Below, piece after piece: positions 26,174 through 36,052 of a DNA stretch of 64,000 nt. How positions within the stretch are numbered: the stretch's first letter is position 1; every line of letters starts with the position of its first letter. Made by a program: the position numbers and the translations under genes. The notes under the pieces are model-generated. The model had not been told where the DNA came from. It did no database searches and saw nothing but the letters and a program-made list of their open reading frames with translations. This DNA comes from Marinobacter goseongensis (GTDB lineage: Bacteria > Pseudomonadota > Gammaproteobacteria > Pseudomonadales > Oleiphilaceae): NCBI RefSeq assembly GCF_023156235.1, contig NZ_JAKZAI010000006.1, positions 1-64,000 on the forward strand, given 5' to 3'.

Positions 26174-27106
26174 ATGGTAGTGAAGCGCAGAATCCGCCCA
26201 GAGCTCCGGCCCGAAGACGAGGCCGTTATCAGCCGTTTCACCGATGCCATCTGGCTGGAGGACGGGCTGGGTGAGAAAACCCGTATGGCTTACCGCAGTG
26301 ATCTTGAGCGTCTTGCGGCCTGGCTGGCGGAGCAGCCGGACCAGCCTCTGCTGACGGCTGTTCGTCGTCTCGATTTGCTCGCCTGGATCTCCCGCGGTCT
26401 GGCGGACGGTGCCAAGACGTCCACGGCGGCTCGTCGGCTGTCCGGGTTGCGCCGTTTTTACCGCTACCTTCTGCGCGAGGGGGTGGTGCGTGAAGACCCG
26501 ACGCTGCAGATCGACAGCCCTCGCCTGCCCAGGCGGTTGCCCGACTCGCTGTCCGAGGAGGATGTGGATGCCTTGTTGGCGGAGCCTGATTTGGACAAGC
26601 CCATCGAGCTGCGAGACAAGGCCATGCTGGAAATCCTCTACGGCTGCGGTTTGCGAGTGTCGGAGCTGACGGAGTTACGGGTAGATCAGGTGAATTTGCG
26701 CCAGGGTGTGGTGCGCATCACCGGCAAGGGTGGCAAGGAGCGACTGGTGCCGCTCGGCGAGGAGGCCATCGACTGGCTGGTTCAGTATATGAAGCAAGGC
26801 CGGGGTGAGTTACTGAAGGGTCGGCCTTCTGACGCGCTGTTTCCGGGTAACCGACCGGTGGCGATGACGCGCCAGACGTTCTGGCACCGGATTCGCCATT
26901 ACGCCCTGCGGGCCGGTATTCGCAAGCACCTGTCTCCGCATACGTTACGGCATGCTTTTGCAACGCACCTGTTGAATCACGGGGCGGATCTGCGGGTGGT
27001 GCAGATGTTGCTCGGCCACTCGGACCTCTCCACCACGCAAATCTATACCCACGTTGCCCGTCAGCGTTTACAGTCCCTGCATCAGGCTCATCATCCCCGT
27101 GGCTGA
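26174..27106 (+). CDS. xerD: Site-specific tyrosine recombinase XerD
   Basis: A 310-residue recombinase that, with XerC, resolves chromosome dimers at dif. The N-terminal SAM-like domain (about 22-110) includes KTRMAYRSDLERLAAWL. The catalytic domain shows Arg in YGCGLRVSELTELR, Lys in ITGKGGKERLVPLG, HTLRHAFATHLL (His-x-x-Arg), LGHSDLSTTQIYTHV and the nucleophile Tyr there. The typical XerD location just upstream of dsbC supports the name over XerC. Confidence 0.95.
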   Translation: MVVKRRIRPELRPEDEAVISRFTDAIWLEDGLGEKTRMAYRSDLERLAAWLAEQPDQPLLTAVRRLDLLAWISRGLADGAKTSTAARRLSGLRRFYRYLLREGVVREDPTLQIDSPRLPRRLPDSLSEEDVDALLAEPDLDKPIELRDKAMLEILYGCGLRVSELTELRVDQVNLRQGVVRITGKGGKERLVPLGEEAIDWLVQYMKQGRGELLKGRPSDALFPGNRPVAMTRQTFWHRIRHYALRAGIRKHLSPHTLRHAFATHLLNHGADLRVVQMLLGHSDLSTTQIYTHVARQRLQSLHQAHHPRG

Positions 27107-27241
27107 AATGGCCGCTTTCGGGTAAGGTTGGTAGCCCGGGTTCGGGGTCTGAACTTTGGCGGCGTCAGCGTGTCGCAATAGACTGTCACGGCGCACGGTC
27201 TGTTGGCCGGGTGCATTTGTTAACTGAGAGCGGAAGTCCCT

Positions 27242-27988
27242 ATGTTTGCCAGAAATCTGATCAAATCCACACTGTCCATTCTGTTGCTGATGGCCGGTCT
27301 GATTGGCGTGCCCGCTGCCACTGCCGGTGAAACCGAGGATGCCATTGCGGAACGGCTGACCAAGGCCGTTCCGGGCCTCCGTATTTCGGAAGTGCGCGAG
27401 TCTGAGGCGCCGGGTCTGTACGAAGTCGAGAGCAACAACGGTGACACCATTTACACCACCAAAGACGGTGGCTACCTGCTGACCGGTGATCTTCTGCAGA
27501 TTACCGAGAGCGGCATCGCCAACGTGTCCGAACGGAATCGCGCCGATCAGCGCAAAAAGCAGATGGCGGCGTTCGGCAACAAGGGCTTGATCAGCTTTCC
27601 TGCGGACGGCGAGGAAAAAGCGGAAATTGCCGTGTTCACCGATATCGACTGCCCCTACTGCCGGAAAATGCACGACGAGGTGCCGGAGCTGAACCGCTAT
27701 GGTATCACCGTGCACTACTATGGTTTTCCGCGTTCCGGTCCCAACACCTCATCGTTCAACAAATACGTCTCGGTATGGTGCAATGAGGATCAGCGGGGAG
27801 CCATGGACGACGCCAAGGCGGGCAAGAGGATTGAGGGCGCCAGCTGCGACAACCCGGTGCGTGAGCAGTATAATCTCGGCGGCCAGGTAGGTGTCACCGG
27901 CACCCCGGCCATCGTCCTGGAGGACGGTAATATGGTGCGTGGTTACGTTCCGGCGAAGCAACTGGCCGAGGGCCTCGGTCTCCTGTAA
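27242..27988 (+). CDS. dsbC: Thiol:disulfide interchange protein DsbC
   Basis: A 248-residue periplasmic disulfide isomerase. A signal peptide (about 1-26, LIKSTLSILLLMAGLIGVPAA) is followed by the dimerisation domain and then the thioredoxin fold with the active site CPYC in DIDCPYCRKMHDEV. A cis-proline stretch GVTGTPAIVLEDG lies near the C-terminus. A second Cys pair (WCNED and SCDNP) matches the structural disulfide of DsbC. It stands between xerD and hom, as in Pseudomonas. Confidence 0.95.
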   Translation: MFARNLIKSTLSILLLMAGLIGVPAATAGETEDAIAERLTKAVPGLRISEVRESEAPGLYEVESNNGDTIYTTKDGGYLLTGDLLQITESGIANVSERNRADQRKKQMAAFGNKGLISFPADGEEKAEIAVFTDIDCPYCRKMHDEVPELNRYGITVHYYGFPRSGPNTSSFNKYVSVWCNEDQRGAMDDAKAGKRIEGASCDNPVREQYNLGGQVGVTGTPAIVLEDGNMVRGYVPAKQLAEGLGLL

Positions 27989-27996
27989 TTCGGGGC

Positions 27997-28025
27997 TTAT
28001 TCAGTGTGCTCTTAACCGGTATACT
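27997..28025 (+). promoter_or_regulatory. Putative hom promoter
   Basis: TTATTC (27997-28002) and TATACT (28020-28025) have a 17-base spacer and lie about 65 bases before the chosen hom start. Confidence 0.4.
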
Positions 28026-28090
28026 ATCGCCCCTTGAAACAAGCCCAAGAAAACCCATCAGCACCCCCAAGCGGGACCAGAGGTGAAAGT

Positions 28091-29392
28091 TTGAAAGACG
28101 TCAGTGTCGGAATCTGCGGATTGGGAACCGTCGGCGGCGGTACGTTCAACGTGCTGACCCGCAATGCCACGCTCATTGCCGGCCGGGCCGGCTGCAACAT
28201 CCGGATCAGCCGGGTTGCCAGTCGAACCCGTCGTGATGATATCGATCTGGGCGACACGCCGTTCAGTACCGACATTTTTGACGTGGTCAACGATCCCGCC
28301 ATTGACGTCGTGGTGGAGCTGATTGGTGGGTATGAAACCGCTCGCGAACTGGTGCTTGCCGCCATTCGCAACGGTAAGCACGTGGTGACGGCCAACAAGG
28401 CACTGATCGCGGTGCACGGTAACGAGATATTCGACGCCGCCGAGAAAGCAGGTGTTATTGTCGCCTACGAAGCCGGTGTGGCCGGTGGCATCCCGGTGAT
28501 CAAGGCGGTGCGCGAGGGCATGGCCGCCAACCGTATTGACTGGATCGCCGGGATTATCAATGGCACCGGCAACTACATCCTCACCGAAATGCGCGCCGGC
28601 CGCGAATTCGCCGAGGTGCTGAAGGAGGCCCAGGACCTGGGCTACGCCGAGGCAGACCCCACCTTCGATGTGGAAGGCATTGACGCTGCACACAAGCTGA
28701 CCATTCTGGCGTCAGCAGGTTTCGGCGTGCCGCTGCAGTTCGAGAAAGCTTACACTGAGGGGATTTCACAGATCACACCCTACGATATTGCCCATGCTGA
28801 ACTGCTGGGCTATCGCATCAAGCACCTGGGCATCGCCCGGCGTCGTGACGATGGCATCGAGTTGCGGGTCCATCCCACTCTGGTGCCGCGAAGCCACCTG
28901 ATCGCTCAGGTAGACGGCGTTCTCAACGCGGTACTGGTGGACGGCGATGCTGTCGGCCAGACCATGTACTACGGGCCGGGCGCCGGCGACGAGGCTACCG
29001 CGTCCGCGGTGATTGCCGATATTGTTGATGTGGCCCGTACCGTGGCTGCCCAGAGCAGCCAGCGGGTGCCGTATCTCGGCTTCGATCCGTCAGCGCTGGA
29101 AAATCTTGACGTGCTGTCCATGGAAGACGTGCAGTCTGCCTACTACCTGCGTATCACCGCGCTGGATCGTCCCGGTGTGCTGGCCAAGGTGGCGTCCATC
29201 CTGAGCGAGCATGGCATCAACATCGAATCGATCATGCAGAAAGAGTCGGAGCTGAAAGACGGCCGCATCCCGGTCATTATCCTGACTCATACGGTTCAGG
29301 AGCGGCAGATCAACCGCGCCATTGAGGAACTGGAAGCACTGACCGACATCGACGGTCAGGTGGTACGCATCCGCGCTGAAAACTTTAACTGA
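28091..29392 (+). CDS. hom: Homoserine dehydrogenase
   Basis: A 433-residue enzyme reducing aspartate semialdehyde to homoserine in the threonine/methionine branch. I choose the TTG at 28091 (MKDVSVGICGLGTVGGG): an AGAGGTGA ribosome site sits just before it and the length then matches the family; a TTG at 28034 would add 19 residues. The NAD(P)-binding GLGTVGGGTFNVL is at the start, AGVAGGIPVIKAVREG and the catalytic-region GIINGTGNYILTEM follow. A C-terminal ACT domain (LRITALDRPGVLAKVASIL) likely senses threonine. thrC follows after 11 bases. Confidence 0.95.
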   Translation: MKDVSVGICGLGTVGGGTFNVLTRNATLIAGRAGCNIRISRVASRTRRDDIDLGDTPFSTDIFDVVNDPAIDVVVELIGGYETARELVLAAIRNGKHVVTANKALIAVHGNEIFDAAEKAGVIVAYEAGVAGGIPVIKAVREGMAANRIDWIAGIINGTGNYILTEMRAGREFAEVLKEAQDLGYAEADPTFDVEGIDAAHKLTILASAGFGVPLQFEKAYTEGISQITPYDIAHAELLGYRIKHLGIARRRDDGIELRVHPTLVPRSHLIAQVDGVLNAVLVDGDAVGQTMYYGPGAGDEATASAVIADIVDVARTVAAQSSQRVPYLGFDPSALENLDVLSMEDVQSAYYLRITALDRPGVLAKVASILSEHGINIESIMQKESELKDGRIPVIILTHTVQERQINRAIEELEALTDIDGQVVRIRAENFN

Positions 29393-29403
29393 CAGGTACG
29401 CAC

Positions 29404-30804
29404 GTGAGATACATCAGTACACGGGGCGAAGCACCCGCACTGGGCTTTGAAGAGGTTCTGCTGACGGGGCTGGCGACCGATGGCGGCCTGTATGTGCCGG
29501 AGTCGCTGCCGCATTTCAGTCTGGAAGAAATTCGCAGCTGGCGTGGCTTGTCCTACAGCGAACTGGCGTTCAATGTCATGTACCCGTTTGTGGACGACGC
29601 CATCCCCGCCGATGATTTCCGCACGATGCTGGACGAAACCTACAGCGTGTTTGCCCATCAGGCAGTGGCGCCGCTGGTTCAGCTCGACAGCAACGAATGG
29701 GTTATGGAACTGTTCCGCGGCCCGACCCTGGCGTTCAAGGATTTTGCGCTGCAGCTGCTGGGTCGTCTGCTGGACTACGTGCTGGAAAAGCGCCAGCAAC
29801 ACGTGGTCATCATGGGGGCGACGTCCGGCGACACCGGCTCCGCCGCGATCGAGGGCTGCCGTCGTTGTGAACACGTAGACATCTTCATTCTTCACCCCCA
29901 CGAGCGGGTGTCCGAGGTGCAGCGTCGCCAGATGACCACGGTCAAGGGTGACAACATCCATAACATCGCGGTGCGCGGCAATTTTGACGACTGCCAGCGC
30001 ATGGTCAAAGAGAGCTTCGGCAACCAGTCGTTCCTCGGTGGCAAGACCCAGTTGGCGGCGGTGAACTCCATCAACTGGGCGCGGATCATGGCCCAGATCG
30101 TCTATTACTTTCAGGCGTCACTGGCGCTGGGTGGGCCAGATCGCAGCATGGCGTTCTCGGTTCCGACAGGCAATTTCGGTGACATTTTTGCCGGCTATCT
30201 CGCCAGGAAAATGGGGCTGCCGATTTCCCAGCTGGTGATCGCCACCAACCGCAATGACATTCTTCATCGCTTCATGAGTGGCAACAAATACGAGCAGCAC
30301 CAGCTTGAGCAAACCCTGTCGCCGAGCATGGACATCATGGTGTCGAGCAATTTCGAGCGCCTGCTTTTCGATCTGCACGGCCGCGATGGCGCTGCTGTCA
30401 AGCTGTTGCTGGAGAACGCCACCAAGGGCCCGGTCAGCATCGAAGACTATCGCTGGCGTCATGCCCGCAAGCTGTTTGACAGTGATGCGGTGGACGACAA
30501 GGCCACTTGCGATACCATTCGCGAGATCTTTGATCGCAACGAATACCTGCTTGACCCTCACACCGCCATCGGTGTGCGCGCAGCGCGCAACTGCCGCCGT
30601 GACCAGGCCGTGCCGATGATCACCCTCGGCACCGCACATCCGGCCAAGTTCCCGGATGCCATTGCCGAATCCGGACTGAGCGTGACGCCCGAATTGCCGG
30701 CCCACATGGCGGACCTGTTCGAGCGGGAAGAGCGCTACACGGTGTTGGACAACAACATCGCGGGTGTTCAGGAATTCATCGCCAAGAACTGGAAGAATAC
30801 CTGA
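29404..30804 (+). CDS. thrC: Threonine synthase
   Basis: A 466-residue pyridoxal-phosphate enzyme converting O-phosphohomoserine to threonine. It starts with GTG (MRYISTRGEAPALGFEEVLL). The cofactor lysine lies in GPTLAFKDFALQLLGR, the phosphate-binding loop in GATSGDTGSAAIEGCR, and VPTGNFGDIFAGY follows. It is directly downstream of hom and six bases upstream of recJ, so the three may share a transcript. Confidence 0.96.
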   Translation: MRYISTRGEAPALGFEEVLLTGLATDGGLYVPESLPHFSLEEIRSWRGLSYSELAFNVMYPFVDDAIPADDFRTMLDETYSVFAHQAVAPLVQLDSNEWVMELFRGPTLAFKDFALQLLGRLLDYVLEKRQQHVVIMGATSGDTGSAAIEGCRRCEHVDIFILHPHERVSEVQRRQMTTVKGDNIHNIAVRGNFDDCQRMVKESFGNQSFLGGKTQLAAVNSINWARIMAQIVYYFQASLALGGPDRSMAFSVPTGNFGDIFAGYLARKMGLPISQLVIATNRNDILHRFMSGNKYEQHQLEQTLSPSMDIMVSSNFERLLFDLHGRDGAAVKLLLENATKGPVSIEDYRWRHARKLFDSDAVDDKATCDTIREIFDRNEYLLDPHTAIGVRAARNCRRDQAVPMITLGTAHPAKFPDAIAESGLSVTPELPAHMADLFEREERYTVLDNNIAGVQEFIAKNWKNT

Positions 30805-30810
30805 CCCGGT

Positions 30811-32547
30811 ATGACCCCCAAAAAGATCCTGCGTCGCCCCCAGCCTGAGCTTCTTAACGGCTGGGGGCAAAACCTGCCTCCGCTGCTTCGCCGGCTCTAC
30901 GCTGCTCGGGGCGTCATCTCTGACGATCAGCTCAGCTACACCTTGAAGCACCTGGCTTCGCCGCTGGCGTTGCGTGGTATTGATCGCGCGGTCGAACTGC
31001 TGGCGCAAGCCATTGCCGGCCAGCAACGGGTCATGATTCTGGGCGATTTCGACGCGGACGGTGCCACCAGCACCGCGGTCGCCATGCTCGGGCTGTCGAT
31101 GCTTGGCCTGAAAAGCATTGATTTCCGCGTGCCGAGCCGGTTCTCCGACGGCTACGGTCTGACGCCGGGCATCATCCATCGTCTGCAGGACGAAGGCGAA
31201 CTGCCCGATCTGATGGTGACGGTGGATAACGGCATTGCCGCCGTGGAAGGTGTTCGCGCGGCGAAAGAGCTTGGCATTCGTGTGGTGGTTACTGATCACC
31301 ACCTGGCGGGCGACACGCTGCCGGAGGCAGACGCCATCGTGAACCCCAACCAGCCGGGCTGCCCGTTCCTCAGCAAACATGCCGCCGGCGTTGGCGTGAT
31401 GTTCTATGTGCTGACTGCCCTGCGCAAGCATCTGCGAGAGCAGGGCAGGTTGCCGGAACCGCAGCCTAACCTCGGTACACTGCTGGATCTGGTGGCGTTG
31501 GGGACCGTGGCCGACGTAGTGCCGCTGGATCACAACAACCGTATTTTTGTTGAGCAGGGGCTGCGCCGCATACGTCAGGGCGAAGCCCGCCCCGGTATTC
31601 TGGCACTGCTGGAAGTAGCGGGGCGCGATCACACGGCCATCAGCTCTACCGACCTGGGATTCGTGGTGGGGCCGCGCCTCAACGCCGCCGGCCGATTGGA
31701 CGACATGAGCATCGGCATTGCCTGCCTGCTGGCCGACAGCCCGGATGAGGCGCGCCGTCTGGCGGCAGAACTGGACAGCTTTAACCGCGAACGCCGCACC
31801 ATCGAAAAGGACATGAAAGCTCAGGCCCAGGATCTGCTGGCCTCCATGTCCCTGGATCTGGAGGGCCTGCCCTGGGGCCTCGCGCTGTTTGATCCCGACT
31901 GGCATCAGGGCGTGATCGGTATTCTCGCCGCCCGCATCCGCGAACAGACCCATCGCCCGACGGTAGCGTTTGCTGCCGATGACAACGGTAAAGACATAAA
32001 AGGCTCGGCCCGCTCCATCCCCGGACTGCATATCCGTGACGCACTCGCGGTGGTGGATGCCAGGCATCCCGGCCTGATGAAAAAATTCGGTGGCCACGCC
32101 ATGGCCGCTGGCATGACGCTGGCCCGGGCAGACCTGGATACCTTCTGCGAAGCCTTCGACAAAGCCGTACGGGATACCCTTACCGCGGAAGACCTGGAAG
32201 CCGCCATCGTCACCGACGGTCCGCTGACCAGCCAGGAGCTGAACCTCGACACCGCCACCCTGCTCAAGCGTGCGGGCCCCTGGGGACAACATTTCCCGGA
32301 GCCACTGTTCGATGGCGAATTCCGTGTGGTCAGCCAGCGCATCGTGGGTGAAAACCACCTGAAACTGGTGCTCCAGCCCGTGGACGGCAACGGCATCGTC
32401 GATGCCATCGCCTTTAATACCGGTCCCGAAGTGCCGGACTACACCAGAACCGGGGCCAGAGTGGTTTACAAGCCGGACTCGAATACGTTCAGAGGTCGAA
32501 CCAACCTGCAGCTGCTGGTAGATTATCTGGAACCGCTGACCTGCTGA
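30811..32547 (+). CDS. recJ: Single-stranded-DNA exonuclease RecJ
   Basis: A 578-residue 5'-3' exonuclease of recombination and mismatch repair. The DHH domain shows the metal ligands in LGDFDADGATSTAV, LMVTVDNGIAA and VVTDHHLAGD. The DHHA1 domain carries GLALFDPDWHQGVIGILAARI and GGHAMAAGMTL, and an OB-like C-terminus ends at VDYLEPLTC. Length is normal. A large open frame on the opposite strand is a coding shadow. Confidence 0.96.
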   Translation: MTPKKILRRPQPELLNGWGQNLPPLLRRLYAARGVISDDQLSYTLKHLASPLALRGIDRAVELLAQAIAGQQRVMILGDFDADGATSTAVAMLGLSMLGLKSIDFRVPSRFSDGYGLTPGIIHRLQDEGELPDLMVTVDNGIAAVEGVRAAKELGIRVVVTDHHLAGDTLPEADAIVNPNQPGCPFLSKHAAGVGVMFYVLTALRKHLREQGRLPEPQPNLGTLLDLVALGTVADVVPLDHNNRIFVEQGLRRIRQGEARPGILALLEVAGRDHTAISSTDLGFVVGPRLNAAGRLDDMSIGIACLLADSPDEARRLAAELDSFNRERRTIEKDMKAQAQDLLASMSLDLEGLPWGLALFDPDWHQGVIGILAARIREQTHRPTVAFAADDNGKDIKGSARSIPGLHIRDALAVVDARHPGLMKKFGGHAMAAGMTLARADLDTFCEAFDKAVRDTLTAEDLEAAIVTDGPLTSQELNLDTATLLKRAGPWGQHFPEPLFDGEFRVVSQRIVGENHLKLVLQPVDGNGIVDAIAFNTGPEVPDYTRTGARVVYKPDSNTFRGRTNLQLLVDYLEPLTC

Positions 32548-32619
32548 TTTACCCACAGAATTCCGGTAGAATTCCGCCTCTGTTTTTACTCTCCATTTTC
32601 AAGAGCGAGTAAGGGTTTC

Positions 32620-33715
32620 ATGGAAATTAATCCCATTGTGACGAAGATTAAAGACCTTCGTGAGCGCACTGAAGCGCTCAGGGGGTATCTTTGACTACGA
32701 TCAGCGCAGTGAACGACTGGTCGAAGTAGAACGGGAACTGGAAATGCCCAAGGTGTGGGACGATCCCGAGCGCGCCCAGGCCCTGGGCAAAGAGCGTTCG
32801 GACCTTGAGCTGATTGTGCGCACCATCGACAACCTCACCTCCGGTCTCGAAGACGCCGATGGGCTGCTGGAGATTGCCGCCGAGGAAGAGGACGAGGGCA
32901 CCGTGGCGGAAATTGAAGCCGACCTGGAAGGCCTCGACAAGGAACTGGAAAAGCTCGAGTTCCGCCGCATGTTCTCTGGAGAGATGGACGCCAACAACGC
33001 CTACCTGGACATCCAGGCCGGCTCCGGCGGCACCGAAGCCCAGGACTGGGGCAACATGCTGCTGCGCATGTACCTGCGCTGGGCAGAGCGTCGCGGATTC
33101 AAGGCTGAAATTGTCGAATTACAGGAAGGGGAAGTGGCCGGTATCAAGAGCGCCACGGTCCACATTCAGGGCGACTATGCCTACGGCTGGCTGCGGACCG
33201 AGACCGGTGTTCACCGTCTGGTACGGAAGTCTCCGTTCGATTCCGGCAACCGCCGCCACACCTCGTTCTCATCGGTCTTTGTATCGCCGGAAGTGGACGA
33301 CAGCTTCGTAATCGAAATCAACCCGTCTGACCTGCGGGTGGATGTTTACCGGGCCTCCGGCGCCGGCGGTCAGCACGTCAACCGGACCGAGTCCGCGGTG
33401 CGGCTGACCCACAACCCCACGGGTATCGTGGTGGCCTGTCAGGCTGGCCGAAGCCAGCACCAGAACAAAGACCAGGCCATGAAGCAGCTGAAAGCCAAGC
33501 TGTTTGAGCGCGAGATGCAGGAGCGCAATGCGGAGAAACAGAAAGCCGAGGACGCCAAGGCCGATATCGGATGGGGCAGCCAGATTCGTTCCTACGTGCT
33601 GGACGACAGCCGCATCAAGGACTTGCGCACCAAGGTGGAGACCAGCAATACCCAGTCGGTGCTGGATGGTGATATCGACAAGTTCATCGAAGCCAGCCTG
33701 AAGATGGCGCTGTAA
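32620..33715 (+). CDS. prfB: Peptide chain release factor 2, with programmed +1 frameshift
   Basis: RF2 (about 364 residues) releases proteins at UGA and UAA. The first frame starts at ATG 32620 ([20 protein letters not shown]) and hits TGA at 32692-32694 after 24 codons; the rest is read in the +1 frame from GAC at 32693. The recoding signal is complete (see 32680-32694). The tripeptide-anticodon and peptidyl-transfer regions are visible, the latter as GGQ in [19 protein letters not shown]. The product in the second frame is intact to the end ([12 protein letters not shown]). lysS follows after 54 bases. Confidence 0.97.
32680..32694 (+). promoter_or_regulatory. prfB autoregulatory frameshift site
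   Basis: An internal Shine-Dalgarno-like AGGGGG (32680-32685), three bases, then CTT-TGA-C: ribosomes paused at the poorly read UGA slip +1 on CUU. When RF2 is plentiful, termination wins, giving feedback control. The arrangement equals the classic E. coli site. Confidence 0.97.
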
Positions 33716-33769
33716 CCTGGCGCCTTCGCCACGCTAACCCGGACAATTCGCGATTTTTAGTGAGCCAAC

Positions 33770-35302
33770 ATGACTGAACAAACCCAGAACGCACTGCACG
33801 AGGACAACAAGCTCATTGCCGAGCGTCGCGCCAAGCTGTCAGAGATGCGCGAGCAGGGCAATGCCTTCCCCAATGACTTCCGTCGCGACGCCACCGCTGC
33901 CGAGCTGCAGGCCAAATACGGTGACAAAAGCAAGGAAGAGCTTGAGTCCCTCGGCATCACCGTGGCCATTGCCGGCCGCATGATGCTCGATCGCAAAGCG
34001 TTCAAGGAGGTTCAGGACATGACCGGCCGCATTCAGATCTACGCGCCGAAAGAGGTCCAGAAAGACACCAAACACTGGGATCTGGGCGATATTGTTGGCG
34101 TGCGCGGTATTCTGTGCAAATCCGGAAAGGGCGATCTGTATGTGAGCATGGACGAGTACACCCTGCTTACCAAATCCCTGCGGCCGTTGCCGGAAAAGCA
34201 CAAGGGCCTGACCGATACCGAAGCCCGTTACCGCCATCGCTACGTCGATCTGATGGTCAACGAGGACAGCCGCCGGGTGTTTTACGCGCGCTCGAAGATC
34301 ATCAGCGTGATGCGCCAGTACTTCACCGAACGGGATTTCATGGAAGTGGAAACACCGATGTTGCAGGTGATCCCCGGTGGCGCGACGGCAAGACCCTTCG
34401 TGACCCATCACAACGCCCTGGGCATCGACATGTACCTGCGGATCGCGCCGGAGCTGTTCCTCAAGCGCTTGGTGGTGGGTGGTTTTGAGCGGGTGTTCGA
34501 GATCAACCGCAACTTCCGTAATGAAGGGCTTTCCACCCGTCACAATCCGGAATTCACCATGGTGGAGTTCTATCAGGCGTACGCAGACTACAACGACCTG
34601 ATGGACCTGACCGAGGATATGTTGCGGACCATCGCCCAGAAAGTGCTGGGTACCACCACCGTGGTGAACACCCGCACCCTCAAGGACGGCGAAGAAGAGG
34701 CCGTCGAGTACGATTTCGGCAAGCCGTTCGAGCGCCTGACCGTGGTTGATGCCATCCTGCGTCACAACCCGGACGTGACGGCGGAACAGATCGCAGATGA
34801 AGCAGGTGCGCGCCAGGTAGCGAAAGACCTGGGCATTCACATCAAGAATGGCTGGGGCCTGGGCAAGGTGCAGATCGAGATCTTCGAAGCCACGGCGGAG
34901 CATCGTCTGGTACAGCCAACCTTTATTACCGACTACCCGAAAGAAGTGTCGCCACTGGCCCGCTGCAAGGATAACGATCTGTTCGTTACCGAGCGTTTTG
35001 AATTCTTTGTCGGTGGACGCGAGATCGCCAACGGCTTCTCGGAGCTGAACGACGCCGAAGATCAGGCCGAACGCTTCCAGGCCCAGGTGGCCGAGAAAGA
35101 CGCCGGCGACGACGAGGCCATGTTTTACGACGAAGACTACGTCATGGCGCTGGAGTATGGCCTGCCGCCCACCGCCGGTGAAGGCATCGGCATTGACCGC
35201 CTGGCGATGCTGCTGACCAATTCTCAGTCCATTCGCGACGTCATCCTGTTCCCGGCCATGCGTCCGGAACACAAGGCAGACGCCCGCAAAGACGAGGGCT
35301 GA
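33770..35302 (+). CDS. lysS: Lysyl-tRNA synthetase, class II
   Basis: A 510-residue enzyme. The N-terminal OB-fold anticodon-binding domain (about 60-180) includes [17 protein letters not shown]. The class II core shows motif 1 ([20 protein letters not shown]), motif 2 in [20 protein letters not shown] and motif 3 in [18 protein letters not shown]. It follows prfB, the usual order in gammaproteobacteria, and is 3 bases upstream of ung. Confidence 0.97.
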   Translation: MTEQTQNALHEDNKLIAERRAKLSEMREQGNAFPNDFRRDATAAELQAKYGDKSKEELESLGITVAIAGRMMLDRKAFKEVQDMTGRIQIYAPKEVQKDTKHWDLGDIVGVRGILCKSGKGDLYVSMDEYTLLTKSLRPLPEKHKGLTDTEARYRHRYVDLMVNEDSRRVFYARSKIISVMRQYFTERDFMEVETPMLQVIPGGATARPFVTHHNALGIDMYLRIAPELFLKRLVVGGFERVFEINRNFRNEGLSTRHNPEFTMVEFYQAYADYNDLMDLTEDMLRTIAQKVLGTTTVVNTRTLKDGEEEAVEYDFGKPFERLTVVDAILRHNPDVTAEQIADEAGARQVAKDLGIHIKNGWGLGKVQIEIFEATAEHRLVQPTFITDYPKEVSPLARCKDNDLFVTERFEFFVGGREIANGFSELNDAEDQAERFQAQVAEKDAGDDEAMFYDEDYVMALEYGLPPTAGEGIGIDRLAMLLTNSQSIRDVILFPAMRPEHKADARKDEG

Positions 35303-35305
35303 TCC

Positions 35306-36052
35306 ATGGCCCCGGTTGAGGTGCTGGCCAGTCAGCTCAGGCCCGACCGCGGCTGGAGCGAGCATCTCGAAGCGGAGTTCCGCCAGCCCTATATGCAGGC
35401 GCTGGCGGATTTCCTGGCCGCCGAGGAACAGGCCGGTAAAACCCTGTTCCCGGCCAGCCACCACTGTTTTAATGCCCTGAACAGCACACCGCTGGACCAG
35501 GTCCGCGTCGTGATCCTGGGGCAGGACCCCTACCACGGCCCCGGTCAGGCTCACGGCCTGTGTTTCTCCGTCCGCCCGGACGTCCCGCCGCCGCCGTCAC
35601 TGGTGAATATCTTCAAGGAAATTCGCGAGGACCTGGGCATCGAGCCGCCGGACCATGGCTGCCTGCAACCCTGGGCAGAGCAAGGCGTGTTGCTGCTCAA
35701 CAGCGTACTGACCGTGGTGCAGGGGCAGGCCGGTGCCCATCAGGGCAAAGGCTGGGAAACGTTTACCGACAGGGTGATTGAAACCGTCAACCGGGAACGG
35801 CAGGGGGTGGTGTTTTTGCTCTGGGGCAGCTACGCCAAAAAGAAAGGCCAGCACATTGACCGTAGCCGTCATCATGTTCTGGAAGGCCCGCACCCGTCAC
35901 CGCTGAGCGCTTACCGGGGGTTTTTCGGTTGTAAGCATTTTTCTCGGGCCAATGACTGGCTCAGGCAAGAGGGGCTGGAGCCTGTAGATTGGTCACTGCC
36001 AACCCGGTCTGAGTTATTCGGGCGCTATAAGCCTACTCCGAAAAGTTACTGA
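35306..36052 (+). CDS. ung: Uracil-DNA glycosylase
   Basis: A 248-residue family 1 enzyme that removes uracil from DNA. The water-activating loop is [18 protein letters not shown], the Pro-rich loop is [13 protein letters not shown], the uracil-specificity segment is LLLNSVLTV and the Leu-intercalation loop is [17 protein letters not shown]. Its stop overlaps the end of the convergent HDOD gene by seven bases. Confidence 0.96.
   Translation: MAPVEVLASQLRPDRGWSEHLEAEFRQPYMQALADFLAAEEQAGKTLFPASHHCFNALNSTPLDQVRVVILGQDPYHGPGQAHGLCFSVRPDVPPPPSLVNIFKEIREDLGIEPPDHGCLQPWAEQGVLLLNSVLTVVQGQAGAHQGKGWETFTDRVIETVNRERQGVVFLLWGSYAKKKGQHIDRSRHHVLEGPHPSPLSAYRGFFGCKHFSRANDWLRQEGLEPVDWSLPTRSELFGRYKPTPKSY

Noticed and set aside
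30118..32556. 812-residue open frame antisense to recJ
   Set aside because: It is fully opposite thrC-recJ, whose motifs are unmistakable; a shadow of GC-rich codon usage. The same applies to the long antisense frames over the acetyl-CoA hydrolase, lysS and lepA genes.
32620..32694. prfB seemingly split by a stop codon
   Set aside because: The stop is the programmed frameshift site; the gene is functional.
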